DNA from: Pseudomonas soli
GTDB lineage: Bacteria > Pseudomonadota > Gammaproteobacteria > Pseudomonadales > Pseudomonadaceae
Direction of reading: 5' to 3'
NCBI RefSeq assembly: GCF_900110655.1
Contig: NZ_FOEQ01000001.1
Location: 1-64,000, forward strand
Length of the DNA: 64,000 nucleotides
Shown: one piece after another, positions 36,215 through 47,525 of the stretch
Numbering within the stretch: the stretch's first letter is position 1
Layout of the letters: each line of letters opens with the position of its first letter
Notes under the pieces: model-generated
Seen by the model: only the letters and a program-made list of their open reading frames with translations
What the model was told of the DNA's origin: nothing
Databases searched by the model: none
Program-made: the position numbers and the translations under genes

Positions 36215-37080
36215 CAGGCGGCCCCCCGCGCTTGCACCAGCGACCACCAGCCATCCAGCGTCGGCGCGTTGGCCAGCTCCTCGAAGCTGACGGCGATGCC
36301 GCGCTGCTTGAGCTCGGCGGCCAGTTTCATCACCTGCAGCGAGTCGAGGCCGTAGAAGATCAGGCTTTCCTGGGGGTCGAGCTCGCTGTCGTCCTCGATC
36401 ATCTGGCGCACCCGGCCGTGCAGCCAGTCACGGGTAGTCACGCCCGCCGGCTGGGTCAGCAGGGTGGCGGTGTCGGTGACATGGCCGCAGCGGGTGGCCA
36501 CGTACTTCAGGGCCAGGCGGTGCTCCTCCTCGGAGAAATCGGCCACCGCGTCGCCCACCAGGAAGGCCTGGATATCGTTCATGAAGGCGTCGGCGGCGGT
36601 GATCATGCAGCCGATATGGGCGTACACGCCGCCGATCAGCAGTTGGTCCCGCTGCCAGCCGCGCATGCGTTCGAGCAGGTCGGAGCGCTGGAAGGCACTG
36701 TAGCGCCACTTGGTCAGCACGGTATCGCCCGGCTGCGGCGAAAGCGCGTCGATGATCGGTTGCTGTTCGGGGCTGGCCGCGGGCAGCCCCGGGCCCCACA
36801 TGGCGTTGAGCAGGGCGCGGTCCTCAGGCGGCTGTTCATGGGGCTGGGCGGTGTAGACCACCGGGATGCCTTGCGCGCGAGCCCACTGGATCAGCCGCGA
36901 CAGGTTGTCCACCAGCGCGGTGAGCAGGGCGCCGTCAGGCTGGTAGAAGCGCAGGAAATAGCGCTGCATGTCGTGGATCAGCAGCACGGCGCGGGCCGGG
37001 TCGGGTTGCCAGGTGGTCTTGTTGGCCGGGTAGCTGGCCGGTTGCGGCATGGGGTAGTCGTGGATGGTTGGAATGGTCAT
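36214..37080 (-). CDS. entB: Isochorismatase / aryl carrier protein (EntB-like)
   Basis: A 288-aa bifunctional protein. The isochorismatase domain (about 1-210) includes VLLIHDMQRYFLRFY, LTKWRYSAFQRSDL and GGVYAHIGCMITAADAF. A C-terminal aryl carrier domain has the phosphopantetheine Ser247 in FYGLDSLQVMKL. It converts isochorismate to 2,3-dihydro-2,3-dihydroxybenzoate and then carries the activated aryl group for the NRPS. Between the entE-like gene (17 bp) and the entA-like gene (1-bp overlap). Confidence 0.95.
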   Translation of the reverse strand: MTIPTIHDYPMPQPASYPANKTTWQPDPARAVLLIHDMQRYFLRFYQPDGALLTALVDNLSRLIQWARAQGIPVVYTAQPHEQPPEDRALLNAMWGPGLPAASPEQQPIIDALSPQPGDTVLTKWRYSAFQRSDLLERMRGWQRDQLLIGGVYAHIGCMITAADAFMNDIQAFLVGDAVADFSEEEHRLALKYVATRCGHVTDTATLLTQPAGVTTRDWLHGRVRQMIEDDSELDPQESLIFYGLDSLQVMKLAAELKQRGIAVSFEELANAPTLDGWWSLVQARGAA

Positions 37081-37097
37081 GTCGGGTCCTTGGACGG

Positions 37098-38699
<1,602 letters not shown>

Positions 38700-38725
38700 G
38701 GGCATCTCGGAAAGCGGGTTTGAGG

Positions 38726-39898
38726 TCAATGGTCCAGGCCGCAGGCGCGCAGCATGGTGCCGAGCTTGGTCTGTACTTCGTTCCATTCGCTGTCGGGGCT
38801 GGAGGCCTCGACGATGCCGGCGCCGGCGAACAGGCGAACGCGCTGGCCGTTGAAGGTGCCGCAGCGGATGGTCACCACCCACTCGCCGTTGCCTTCGGCG
38901 TCGCACCAACCGACCATGCCGGTGAACAGGCCACGCTCGAAGGGCTCGACGAAGCGGATCAGCTGGCGGGCGCGCTCGGTGGGGTAACCGCATACGGCGG
39001 GGGTCGGGTGCAGGCGGCAGGCCAGTTGCAGGGCGTCGATATCGGCCGAGGCCAGTTCGCCCTCGATGCGCGTGGACAGGTGCCACAACGCGGCGGTGCT
39101 GATCAGCGAGGGCCGTTCGGGGACCTGCAGGCGGCTGCACAGCTCGCCGACGCGCTGGGCGATGTCCTCGGTGACCAGGCGGTGCTCGTAGTGGTCCTTC
39201 TCCGACGCCGCCAGCCATTGCGCATTGGCGCGGTCGGCCTCGGGGTCGGCCATGCGTCGCACGGAGCCGGCCAGCGGATTGCTGACGAAGGCGCTGCCTT
39301 GCTTGTGCACCAGCAGTTCCGGGCTCACCCCCAGCAGGGTGGAACCGTCGGCCAGGGGCACGTGGAAGTGGTAGCCCTCGCGGTTCAGTGCCTTGAGGTT
39401 GGCCTGCACCTGGGCCGTGTCCACGGGCGCGGCAAAGTGCAGTTCGCGCTGCACCGAGAGCACGGCCTTGCGCACATCGCTGTGCTGGAAGTTGACGATG
39501 GCGTGGCGCACGGCGCGCTTGAAACCGTGTTCGTCGGGGATGTTGGCCTGGCTGAGCAGAGCAGGCAGCGAGCCGGGCTTTACAGGAGCCGCGGCGCGCG
39601 CCTGCCAGGTATAGGCCTCGGGCACGTACAGGCTGGAAGCCTGGGTGGTGTCGAACGGGATTGCGCCGACCACGATGGGATTTTCCTGCCCGGCCTGGCG
39701 GGCGCGTTCGAAGGCCTGGTCGATGCTGCGCCGCAGTGCGCCACCGGCCAAATGGCTGGCGTGGGCCGCAGTGTCGATGCGTTCGCGCAGGCCGCTGACG
39801 CTCAGCTCGCGCTCGCCGGATGTGAATGAAAAGCTCGAATCCTCTTGGTTGAGCGGCATGGTGTCCCTGTCTTGCAAACGCAGGGTGCCTGTCTTCAT
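38726..39898 (-). CDS. entC: Isochorismate synthase (EntC-like)
   Basis: A 390-aa chorismate-binding enzyme that makes isochorismate, the first committed step. Motifs include [61 protein letters not shown] and the [18 protein letters not shown] signature. The start [10 protein letters not shown] follows a perfect AAGGAGG site. First gene of the operon entC-E-B-A-hdc. A Fur-box-like sequence lies 40-55 bp upstream. Confidence 0.95.
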   Translation of the reverse strand: MKTGTLRLQDRDTMPLNQEDSSFSFTSGERELSVSGLRERIDTAAHASHLAGGALRRSIDQAFERARQAGQENPIVVGAIPFDTTQASSLYVPEAYTWQARAAAPVKPGSLPALLSQANIPDEHGFKRAVRHAIVNFQHSDVRKAVLSVQRELHFAAPVDTAQVQANLKALNREGYHFHVPLADGSTLLGVSPELLVHKQGSAFVSNPLAGSVRRMADPEADRANAQWLAASEKDHYEHRLVTEDIAQRVGELCSRLQVPERPSLISTAALWHLSTRIEGELASADIDALQLACRLHPTPAVCGYPTERARQLIRFVEPFERGLFTGMVGWCDAEGNGEWVVTIRCGTFNGQRVRLFAGAGIVEASSPDSEWNEVQTKLGTMLRACGLDH

Positions 39899-39934
39899 GG
39901 GTTGCCTCCTTGGCGATGGGTGAGAAAGAAAACC

Positions 39935-39953
39935 TTGAAATATAATCATTCTC
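39935..39953. promoter_or_regulatory. Fur-box-like operator between entC and NRPS genes
   Basis: The sequence ATAATCATTCTC (39942-39953) matches 11 of 12 positions of the right part of the Fur consensus. It lies in the 110-bp divergent promoter region between the entC-like operon (-) and the NRPS (+), as expected for an iron-repressed bidirectional promoter. Confidence 0.7.
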
Positions 39954-40008
39954 GTTAGTAAATATGAGGACGCGAAACACATGGATTTGTCAACTACGCG
40001 GGTAAGCG

Positions 40009-43000
40009 ATGAGAGAGTTAACTTCGATGCAGGCCGCCTGTTGGATCGGGCGGGATGCACATGCGGCACTGGGTGGCGTCAGCGCGCACCTGTACGCCGA
40101 GTTCGATGGCCGGGCCATCGATGTGGCGCGCCTTGCCGGCGCACTTGAGGCGCTGTACCGGGCGCATCCGATGCTGAGCCTGCGCATCGACGGGCAGGGG
40201 CTGCAGGCCATCGACGAAGCACAGCGCGCCCAACTGGAGCTGGAGGATTTCAGCGATCTGGATGGTCCAGCCGTGGAGCGGCGCCTGCTGGAGAAACGCC
40301 AGCAGTGGAGCCACCAGCGCCTGGACCTGAGCATGGGCCAGGGTGCGCGCTTCGGCCTGAGCCTGCTGCCGGGCAATGCCAGCCGGCTGCACGTGGACAC
40401 CGACATGATCGCGGTGGACCCGTCGAGCTTCCGGGTGCTGATGGAAGACCTGGCCCGGCTGTACGACTCGCCTGAAAGCGTTCTGCCTACCATACCGAAC
40501 TACTTCGACTGGCTAGACCAAGTGCGTGCCGATGCCGACCTGCGTGCCGCCCGCAGCCACGACCGCGCCTGGTGGCGAAAACGCCTGGCGCAGATCGCCC
40601 CGGCGCCCTCGCTGCCCTTGCTCCCTGCGGGGCCGGCACGCAGCGAGCGCTTTGCCGCTCGCCTTGAACCTGCGCAGTATCGTGCCTTGCAGCACGCTGC
40701 GCGCGCGCAGCGGATCACCTCGTCGGCGTTGATGCTCGGGCTGTTCGCCACCGCCCTGGGTGAGCACACCGGCGATCGGCGCTTGCGCCTGAACGTCCCG
40801 GTGTTCTGGCGTGAACCGCTGCTGGAGCCTGTGCAGCGCATCGTTGGCGAGTTCGCCAACCTGGTGCTGGTGGACGTTGACTTCACGGGTGTCGCCAGCC
40901 TTGCCGCGCTGTGCCGGGATCTGCATCGGCAACTGGTGGAGCGCCTGGCGCACAGCGCCTATCCGGGCGTGGACCTGATGCGCGACCTGTCGCGTCATCA
41001 CGGTACGCCGCAACTGGCACCGGTGGTATTTACCGCAGGGCTGGACCTGCCTGGCGGCGAGCTGTTCTCCGAGCGGGTGAACCGGGTGTTCGGGCCGATG
41101 GACTGGGTGATCTCCCAGGGCCCGCAGGTGGCCCTGGACGCACAGGTGGCGCGGGCCGATGGTGGCCTGCTGATCAATTGGGACGTGCGCCTGGACGCAT
41201 TGCCCGCTGACTGGGTCCAGGCACTGTTCGAGCGCTTCATCGCCCTGGCTGTGGCGGTGGCTGCCGACACGGGCGCGCTGCACCAGCCATTGGCGATCGC
41301 GGCGAGCCGGGATCGACCACTGAACGCCCTGCAACAGGCCTACCTGCTGGGGCGTGGCGAGCATCTGCCGCTGGGCGGCGTGGCCATGCAGGAGTTCCGC
41401 GAGTATCGCGGGCGCATGGACCTGGCGCTGCTGCGCAGCCGCCTCACGGACATGGTGCGCCGCCACGATAGCCTGCGCACCCGCATCGATGCCCAGGCAT
41501 TGACCCAGTCGACAAGCGACCAGGTGCAGGTCAACCTGGAGGTGATCGACCTGCACGGGTTGACGGCCGAGCAGGTTCAGGCGCAGCTCGAGGTCCGTCG
41601 CGAGGACTATGCCCATGCGCTGTTCGATCTGGCCGGGCCGCCCTGGAGTGTCACCGCCTTCCAGTTGCCACAAGGCGAGTTGGTGGTGTTCGTACGCTTC
41701 GATGCGCTGATTCTTGATGGACGCTCCATCGCGACCTTGATGGTCGAGCTGTTCGACGGGCACTGCCAGCCGCTGACGGCCAGCGAGCCGACGGCGGCTG
41801 GCATCGACCAGAGCGAGGTGCGCAAGGCCGATGCCGAGTATTGGAAGGCAAAGCTGGCTGAGGTCGACGGCGCGCCAAGGCTGCCGTGGCGCCAAGCCTT
41901 GGACAAGGTCGGCGTGGCCCGGTACGCCCGCCAGCGCCAGGTAATCTCCGCCCAGGCGTTCAAGGCATTGAGCCGCGCAGGTGCGCGTGAGGGGCTGTTC
42001 AAGAACTCGACGATCATGGCCGTGGTGCTGGAAGTGCTCGGCCACTGGCTCGACGAAGGCAGCCTGTGCGTGGCGGTGCCGGTGGCGCCGCCCCAGGACG
42101 GCGCATTTGCCAACCGCTCCAGCTTCATCGCCGTCGATTGGCAGCGCGGCCTGCCCAGCCTGGCCGAGCGCGCCAAGCGCCTGCAGGCCGATGTGCTGGA
42201 AGGCTTGCAGCATCTGGCGTTCTCCGGCGTGGACCTGGCCCGCCTGCTGTACGACAGCAACGGCCCGGGCCCGGCGCTACCGGTGGTGCTGACCAACGGC
42301 CTGTCCTGGCCGGTGGGCGCGGTCGATGGCCCGATGTACCTGAGCGCGGGCCTGACCCAGACGCCGCAGGTGGCCATGGACATCCGTTTCTGCAACACCG
42401 CCGAGGGCGGGTTGGCGTTCGAGATCGACTATGCCCGCGAAGCAATCGATGGCCGCTGGGTCGGACAGCTGCTCGTGGCCTTGAACCAGGCGGTGGCGCA
42501 ATTGGCCGGGCAGGTTGCATTCGAAGTCCACGCACGGCAGTTCATCGACCTTGGCCACTACCGCCTGAACAGCAGCGAGGCGCAGGCCGAACCAGTCGAT
42601 TTCCTTGGGCGCATCGCCCACAACCTGTTCGGCCCGGACAATGGACGCATCGCCTTGCTGCATGGCGAGCGGCGCATCAGCTATGCCGAACTGGGGGAGG
42701 GTGTGAAGCGCATTGCCGGGGCATTCCAGGCCCGCGGGCTGCGCCCCGGCCAGGTGGTCGCCATTTGCCTGCCACGCGGTCCTGAGCACACCATGACGAG
42801 CCTGGCCTGCGCCCTGAACGGGCAGGTCTGGGTACCGATCGACGCGGCGGCGCCCGAGGAGCGCCTGCGCTATCTGTTGGACAACTGCCAGCCGGCACTG
42901 GTGGTCGACGCCGTTGCGCCACTGCTGGCCAGCCCTCCGGCAGCCCTGGACCTGACGACTCTGGTGGCCTTGTCGGCGAGCACCGCGCCGGCCTACTACC

Positions 43001-44319
43001 TGTACACCTCCGGCACCACCGGCAAGCCCAAGTGCGTGGTGCTGAACAACCGCGCCACCGCCAATGTCATCGGCAGCACCTTGGCGCAGTGGCAGGTCAG
43101 CCGCGACGATGTGTTCATCTCGGTGACCCCGCTGCACCACGACATGTCGCTGTTCGACGTGTTCGGCAGCCTGTGCGCCGGGGCGGCGCTGGTGCTGCCC
43201 GAGCCCGGCGAGGAAAAGGATGCGCTGCGTTGGAACCAGTTGGTCAGGCAGCACGGCGTGAGCCTCTGGTGCTCGGTCCCGGCCATCCTCGAAATGCTCC
43301 TGGCCTGCCGTCAGGGTGATGGTCTGCGCAGCCTGCGCCTGCTGGCCCAGGGCGGCGACTACATCAAGCCGGCGGTGATCGCCGAACTACGCGAGCAACT
43401 GCCCGAGGCGCGGCTGGTGTCCCTGGGTGGCCCGACCGAGACCACCATCTGGAGCATCTGGCACGAAATCGGTGAACAGGACCGCGCCAGGGTGCCCTAT
43501 GGCCGGCCACTGCCGGGCAACCGCTACTGGCTGCTGGACGAGCACGGCGCGCATTGCCCGCAGGGCGTCGCCGGGCGTATCCACACCAGTGGGGTGGGCC
43601 TGGCCTTGGGCTACCTGGAGGACGGCGAACTGGTGCAGAGCGACTTCGTCGATGTGCTCGACGAGCACGGCGCGCCAGTGCGTGCCTTCCGTACCGGTGA
43701 CCGTGGCCGCTACCGCGAGGACGGCGTGCTGCTGTTCGACAGCCGGGTCAACGGTTACGTGAAGGTGCGCGGCGTGCGGGTGTCGCTGCCGGACATCGAG
43801 ATCGAGCTGATCCGCCATCCGGCGGTGCAGCAGGTGCTGGTGGTGGACTATGGCGACACGCAACAGGGCGAGGCCTGCATCGGCGCGCTGTATGTAAGGC
43901 GCAACGGTGCGCCGCCCGGCGCCGTGGCGTTGCGTGAGCATGCCCGGGCCTTGCTGGCGCAGTCCCATGTACCCACGCGGTTCGTCGAGGTCGACGCCTT
44001 GCCGTTGACCGCCAACGGCAAGCCGGACCGCAGGCTCGCCCGCGCCTTGCTTGAAGGTGACACCGGGCAGGCGCCGATAGCGGCGGCTTTGCCCAGCGAT
44101 CCGCAGCGTCATGCCCAGGTGCTGGCGATCTACCAGCAGGTGCTCGGCGCCACCCAGCCGGCCAGGGATTTCCTGGCCATGGGCCTGCGGCCGCAGCACC
44201 TCAAACCGCTGGCGGCGCGCCTGGGCGAAGCCTTCGCGGTGCGCCTTTCGCCCGCGCAGTTGCTGCCATGTCGCACGGTGGAAGAGGTCGAGCGCCTGCT
44301 CGTCAACGCCCCCGTGTGA
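40009..44319 (+). CDS. Siderophore NRPS: Cy-Cy-A with inactive carrier domain
   Basis: A 1436-aa NRPS. Two heterocyclisation domains come first, with DxxxxDxxS motifs DMIAVDPSS (132-140) and DALILDGRS (565-573). An adenylation domain (about 865-1360) follows, with [42 protein letters not shown] and NGKPDRR. The last 75 residues look like a carrier protein, but the phosphopantetheine Ser is replaced by Pro (MGLRPQHL, Pro1395), so it cannot be loaded. Similar dead carrier domains are known in AngR of anguibactin synthesis, where a separate protein supplies the working carrier. Substrate could be Thr, Ser or Cys; the pocket residues I can read ([11 protein letters not shown]) do not decide. Confidence 0.9.
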   Translation: MRELTSMQAACWIGRDAHAALGGVSAHLYAEFDGRAIDVARLAGALEALYRAHPMLSLRIDGQGLQAIDEAQRAQLELEDFSDLDGPAVERRLLEKRQQWSHQRLDLSMGQGARFGLSLLPGNASRLHVDTDMIAVDPSSFRVLMEDLARLYDSPESVLPTIPNYFDWLDQVRADADLRAARSHDRAWWRKRLAQIAPAPSLPLLPAGPARSERFAARLEPAQYRALQHAARAQRITSSALMLGLFATALGEHTGDRRLRLNVPVFWREPLLEPVQRIVGEFANLVLVDVDFTGVASLAALCRDLHRQLVERLAHSAYPGVDLMRDLSRHHGTPQLAPVVFTAGLDLPGGELFSERVNRVFGPMDWVISQGPQVALDAQVARADGGLLINWDVRLDALPADWVQALFERFIALAVAVAADTGALHQPLAIAASRDRPLNALQQAYLLGRGEHLPLGGVAMQEFREYRGRMDLALLRSRLTDMVRRHDSLRTRIDAQALTQSTSDQVQVNLEVIDLHGLTAEQVQAQLEVRREDYAHALFDLAGPPWSVTAFQLPQGELVVFVRFDALILDGRSIATLMVELFDGHCQPLTASEPTAAGIDQSEVRKADAEYWKAKLAEVDGAPRLPWRQALDKVGVARYARQRQVISAQAFKALSRAGAREGLFKNSTIMAVVLEVLGHWLDEGSLCVAVPVAPPQDGAFANRSSFIAVDWQRGLPSLAERAKRLQADVLEGLQHLAFSGVDLARLLYDSNGPGPALPVVLTNGLSWPVGAVDGPMYLSAGLTQTPQVAMDIRFCNTAEGGLAFEIDYAREAIDGRWVGQLLVALNQAVAQLAGQVAFEVHARQFIDLGHYRLNSSEAQAEPVDFLGRIAHNLFGPDNGRIALLHGERRISYAELGEGVKRIAGAFQARGLRPGQVVAICLPRGPEHTMTSLACALNGQVWVPIDAAAPEERLRYLLDNCQPALVVDAVAPLLASPPAALDLTTLVALSASTAPAYYLYTSGTTGKPKCVVLNNRATANVIGSTLAQWQVSRDDVFISVTPLHHDMSLFDVFGSLCAGAALVLPEPGEEKDALRWNQLVRQHGVSLWCSVPAILEMLLACRQGDGLRSLRLLAQGGDYIKPAVIAELREQLPEARLVSLGGPTETTIWSIWHEIGEQDRARVPYGRPLPGNRYWLLDEHGAHCPQGVAGRIHTSGVGLALGYLEDGELVQSDFVDVLDEHGAPVRAFRTGDRGRYREDGVLLFDSRVNGYVKVRGVRVSLPDIEIELIRHPAVQQVLVVDYGDTQQGEACIGALYVRRNGAPPGAVALREHARALLAQSHVPTRFVEVDALPLTANGKPDRRLARALLEGDTGQAPIAAALPSDPQRHAQVLAIYQQVLGATQPARDFLAMGLRPQHLKPLAARLGEAFAVRLSPAQLLPCRTVEEVERLLVNAPV

Positions 44320-44394
44320 AACCACCGGCCTGAATCAATCGTCCTGGGCCTGGCCTGGGGCGCCAATCATCGTTCTTGGGAAATCATCGAGCAT

Positions 44395-45714
44395 ATGGAC
44401 ATCGCACACCTGGATATCGCCGGCATCGGCATCGGACCGTTCAACCTGGGCCTGGCCGCGCTGCTGTCACGCCACCCGCACCTGAGCTGCGCGTTCCTCG
44501 AGCGCAAGGCGCAGTTCCGCTGGCACGAGGGCCTGCTGCTGCCCGGCACCACCTTGCAGGTGCCGTTCCTGGCCGACCTGGTGACCCTGGCCGACCCGTG
44601 TCACCCGCTTAGCTACCTCAACTACCTGCACCAGCACGACCGCCTGTTCCAGTTCTACTACTACGACCACTTCCAGGTGCCCCGGCGCGAGTACGACCAC
44701 TATTGCCGCTGGGCGGCGGGCCAACTGCCGGGCTGCCATTTCGGCGAGGAGGTCACGGGCGTGCGCTACGACAACGCCAGCGAACGCTTTGTCATCGACA
44801 GCGTGTCGGTGTCGGGCCTGGAGCGGCGCTACAGCAGCCGCGACCTGGCCATCGGCCTCGGCACCCGGCCGTGGTTGCCGGCCTGGGCGCAAACCCGCAC
44901 CCAGGCGCCGTTACTGCACTCGGCGGAGTTCGGCAAGCGTCAGGGCGAGCTGGAGCAGTGCCGGCGCGTGGTGGTGGTCGGCTCCGGACAGAGCGCCGCG
45001 GAGTGCGTGCTGGCGCTGTTCAACGCGCTGACCCCGGAGCAGGTGGAGGCGGGGGCGTCGATCCACTGGATCACCCGCTCGGGAGGCTTCCACCCCATGG
45101 AGTACTCCAAGCTCGGCCAGGAGTGTTTCACTCCGGCGTACATGAACTACTTCCACACCCTGGCGCGGGACAAACGCCGGGAGATCGTCGCCCAGCAGGG
45201 CCTGTTGTACAAAGGCATCAGCTTCTCGACCATCGGCGCAATCTACGACCTGATCTACGAACGCTCCATCGGCGGGCGCGAGCCTGGGCTGACGCTGCTG
45301 TCCAGCTGTGACGTGGGGACGGTCGAGGACCTGGGCTCGGCGGGGCTGCGCATGACCTTCCGGCATAGCCAGCTGGAGCAACGGGCAACGCTAGAAGCCG
45401 ACGCGATCGTCGCGGCGACTGGCTATGCCCATGCCTGGCCGCAGTGGTTCGAGCAGCTCAAGGGTTCGGTGCTGGCCACCGACGCGCACGGCGACTGCAT
45501 CGTCGGCGAGGACTTCACCGCGCAGCGTTGCGATGGCGGCAGTGGCCGGGTGTTCGTGCAGAACGCCGAGATCTTCCAGCATGGCGTCGGCTCGCCGGAC
45601 CTGGGGCTGGGGCCGGTGCGCAATGCGGTGATCGTCAACCAGTTGCTGGGCCGGGCGCAGTACCGGGTGCCGCAGCGCTCGTCGTTCCAGCGCTATGGGT
45701 TGCCAAAGGACTGA
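44395..45714 (+). CDS. Amine N-monooxygenase (BasC/AngU-like, SidA family)
   Basis: A 439-aa flavin-dependent N-hydroxylase of the lysine/ornithine monooxygenase family. The FAD motif is AGIGIGPFNLGLAALL, WHEGLLLPGTTLQVPFLADLVTL is a family signature, the NADPH motif is VVVGSGQSAAEC, and ATGYAHAWP lies near the end. In loci with a histidine decarboxylase this enzyme hydroxylates histamine to N-hydroxyhistamine. It follows the NRPS by 75 bp on the same strand. It is the last siderophore gene before the defence island. Confidence 0.93.
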   Translation: MDIAHLDIAGIGIGPFNLGLAALLSRHPHLSCAFLERKAQFRWHEGLLLPGTTLQVPFLADLVTLADPCHPLSYLNYLHQHDRLFQFYYYDHFQVPRREYDHYCRWAAGQLPGCHFGEEVTGVRYDNASERFVIDSVSVSGLERRYSSRDLAIGLGTRPWLPAWAQTRTQAPLLHSAEFGKRQGELEQCRRVVVVGSGQSAAECVLALFNALTPEQVEAGASIHWITRSGGFHPMEYSKLGQECFTPAYMNYFHTLARDKRREIVAQQGLLYKGISFSTIGAIYDLIYERSIGGREPGLTLLSSCDVGTVEDLGSAGLRMTFRHSQLEQRATLEADAIVAATGYAHAWPQWFEQLKGSVLATDAHGDCIVGEDFTAQRCDGGSGRVFVQNAEIFQHGVGSPDLGLGPVRNAVIVNQLLGRAQYRVPQRSSFQRYGLPKD

Positions 45715-45946
45715 GCCATGGGGCTGCGTTGCAGCCCTTTCGCGGCACAAGGTGAACTGGCTTAATGATCCCGGACACCACTTACGGGCGATATGATTCG
45801 CCCAATCAGGAGGGCCAAGCTGAGCGACTTGGTCGAATGCTCCGCTAGCCAGCAGCATGTTCGCATTGATGTCCTGTGTCTGTTGAAACCGAATCTACGA
45901 ATGGTCAGCATCGCAGCGAAAATTGCGATGCTGATGGAGGAAAGCC
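45715..45946. other. Left junction of defence island, with hairpins
   Basis: The 232 bp between the monooxygenase and the nuclease gene contain a hairpin GGGCGA-TATGAT-TCGCCC (45786-45803) and a perfect 8-bp inverted repeat GCATCGCA / TGCGATGC (45908-45931), which ends five bases before the ribosome site of the next gene. No convincing gene is present; a 61-codon frame at 45793 lacks a ribosome site. Base composition drops here, so this is the likely island boundary. Confidence 0.5.
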
Positions 45947-47326
45947 GTGCGCACCTTGGAATACGCTCAGCCTACTGAACACATGAAGCTGACGGACGTT
46001 ATGGATCTGGACAGCGCCGCACCTATCGAGATCGCCAGCTTCCTGAGCCGCGAATTGTCCTTGGTCATACAGGATAGGGCGGAGCTTGCGTCACGTTTCG
46101 TGCTGGATCGAGACAAACCCTGGTTAGTTTGTCAGCTCTGCGGCGCTGCTCTTTTACTGGTGCGCACGCACCATCGTTTTTTCCATTTCCGCCATCACCC
46201 GACCATCGAAGGCCTCATCAAATGCGACATCTCTACCAAAGGTGAGCTCAGCCCAGCCCAGATCACAGCCATCAAGTACAACGCGCAAAAGGAGAGCGCT
46301 GCGCACCTGCGGCTAAAGGGGATCATTCGCGACAGCTTGGTTGCAGACAGATCGTGCGGCGCCCCTCAAGTAGAGAAAGTTTGGAAGGGGCAAGCGGTCG
46401 CCGAACGTGCGACCTGGCGCAAGCCAGACGTCCAAGTGATGAGGGACAATGACCGCATCGCCTTCGAAGTACAGTTATCCACGACGTTCCTTACGGAGAT
46501 CGTCGGCCGACGCGAGTTCTACCGAGCTAACGGCGGATCGATGATCTGGGTATTCGAGAATTTCGACCCTAGCGCAACCAGAACGGCGGAGGAGGACATA
46601 TTCTTCCTGAACAATCTGAACGTCTTCATCGTCAATGATCGGACGCTGGCGCTGTCCAGATCTGCTGGCCGCATGGCGTTTGATTGCTGGTACGCCGTGC
46701 CTCAGTTGGTTGGTCGCACCATTGTGAACGAATGGAGGAGGGCTGACGTTTATCTGGACGAGCTGACGTTTAGCTTCCGGAAGCAGATCGTGTTCTATAA
46801 CGACTACCAGGCACAGAGAGAAGCACTAGAGGCATCGGTCAACGGTGACGTTCTACGCCGCGATTTTCATGCGTTCTGGATGGAGTTCGGCAGGCAGGAC
46901 ACTCCAGAGTCCCGGGAACGCTGGCTCGATTTGCGCGAGCGCATGGCAACTGTATTTCCCGCTATCAAGCTTCCCAACTTCCATTGGTCAGACCCTTTTC
47001 AAGGGGCCGTTTCCATTGTGCTAAGTGCGCGATATGGACGGCCGATAGGATACCGATTCGAGCGCCTGCTCAATGTCTGCAACCAGGCTTTCGACTCCTA
47101 CAAACCATTCCTGCTTCAGTTCGGTTGGACACTGGAACTCTTTGAGCAAAATGAGCTGTTGATCGAACAAGACAAAAAGGGTACCTGGGTGAAGCGACGT
47201 GCAATCATCCGCGCCGCGCTCAGAGATCGGGAAGACGCGTATCGGCCTGATCGACAATACAACCAATTATTCGCATTCCTGGTACCTGAGCTAAAGGATC
47301 GACTGATCAACATGCGCGAGTGGTGA
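45947..47326 (+). CDS. CoiA/DUF6035-like nuclease, defence-associated
   Basis: A 459-aa protein. An N-terminal Cys/His cluster, CQLCG (Cys62, Cys65) followed by HHRFFHFRHH, looks like a zinc-binding treble-clef. QKESAAHLRLKGII and then RKPDV (Asp161) and IAFEVQLS (Glu174, Gln176) give the PD-(D/E)xK nuclease pattern of the competence-protein CoiA family and of DUF6035. The C-terminal 250 residues are of unknown fold. GTG at 45947 is preceded by GGAGG with a 6-base spacer. Codon use is less GC-biased than in the siderophore genes. It converges on the Gabija-type pair. Probably an accessory or independent defence nuclease. Confidence 0.65.
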   Translation: MRTLEYAQPTEHMKLTDVMDLDSAAPIEIASFLSRELSLVIQDRAELASRFVLDRDKPWLVCQLCGAALLLVRTHHRFFHFRHHPTIEGLIKCDISTKGELSPAQITAIKYNAQKESAAHLRLKGIIRDSLVADRSCGAPQVEKVWKGQAVAERATWRKPDVQVMRDNDRIAFEVQLSTTFLTEIVGRREFYRANGGSMIWVFENFDPSATRTAEEDIFFLNNLNVFIVNDRTLALSRSAGRMAFDCWYAVPQLVGRTIVNEWRRADVYLDELTFSFRKQIVFYNDYQAQREALEASVNGDVLRRDFHAFWMEFGRQDTPESRERWLDLRERMATVFPAIKLPNFHWSDPFQGAVSIVLSARYGRPIGYRFERLLNVCNQAFDSYKPFLLQFGWTLELFEQNELLIEQDKKGTWVKRRAIIRAALRDREDAYRPDRQYNQLFAFLVPELKDRLINMREW

Positions 47327-47525
47327 TAAATCCGGCGCAGCATCCCCAGCACGCTGGCGCCAGCGATAGAGGAGCCGGGAGCCTCTCTACCCAGCCCTCG
47401 GCAAGGTGGTGGGCCTCAGGTAGTCGTTTCTGCGTCACCCTCATCAGCCCTGTTTCTGAGTAAGCCTTGATATCGAAGGCAAATGTGCATGCCTCTACGA
47501 TCAGGTACTTATGGCCTTAAGGAAG

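Noticed and set aside
40513..42213. A 566-codon minus-strand frame inside the NRPS
   Set aside because: Antisense shadow; the NRPS domains on the + strand are unambiguous.
45793..45978. A 61-codon + strand frame at the island edge
   Set aside because: No ribosome site, overlaps the start of the DUF6035-like gene, and composition is not protein-like.
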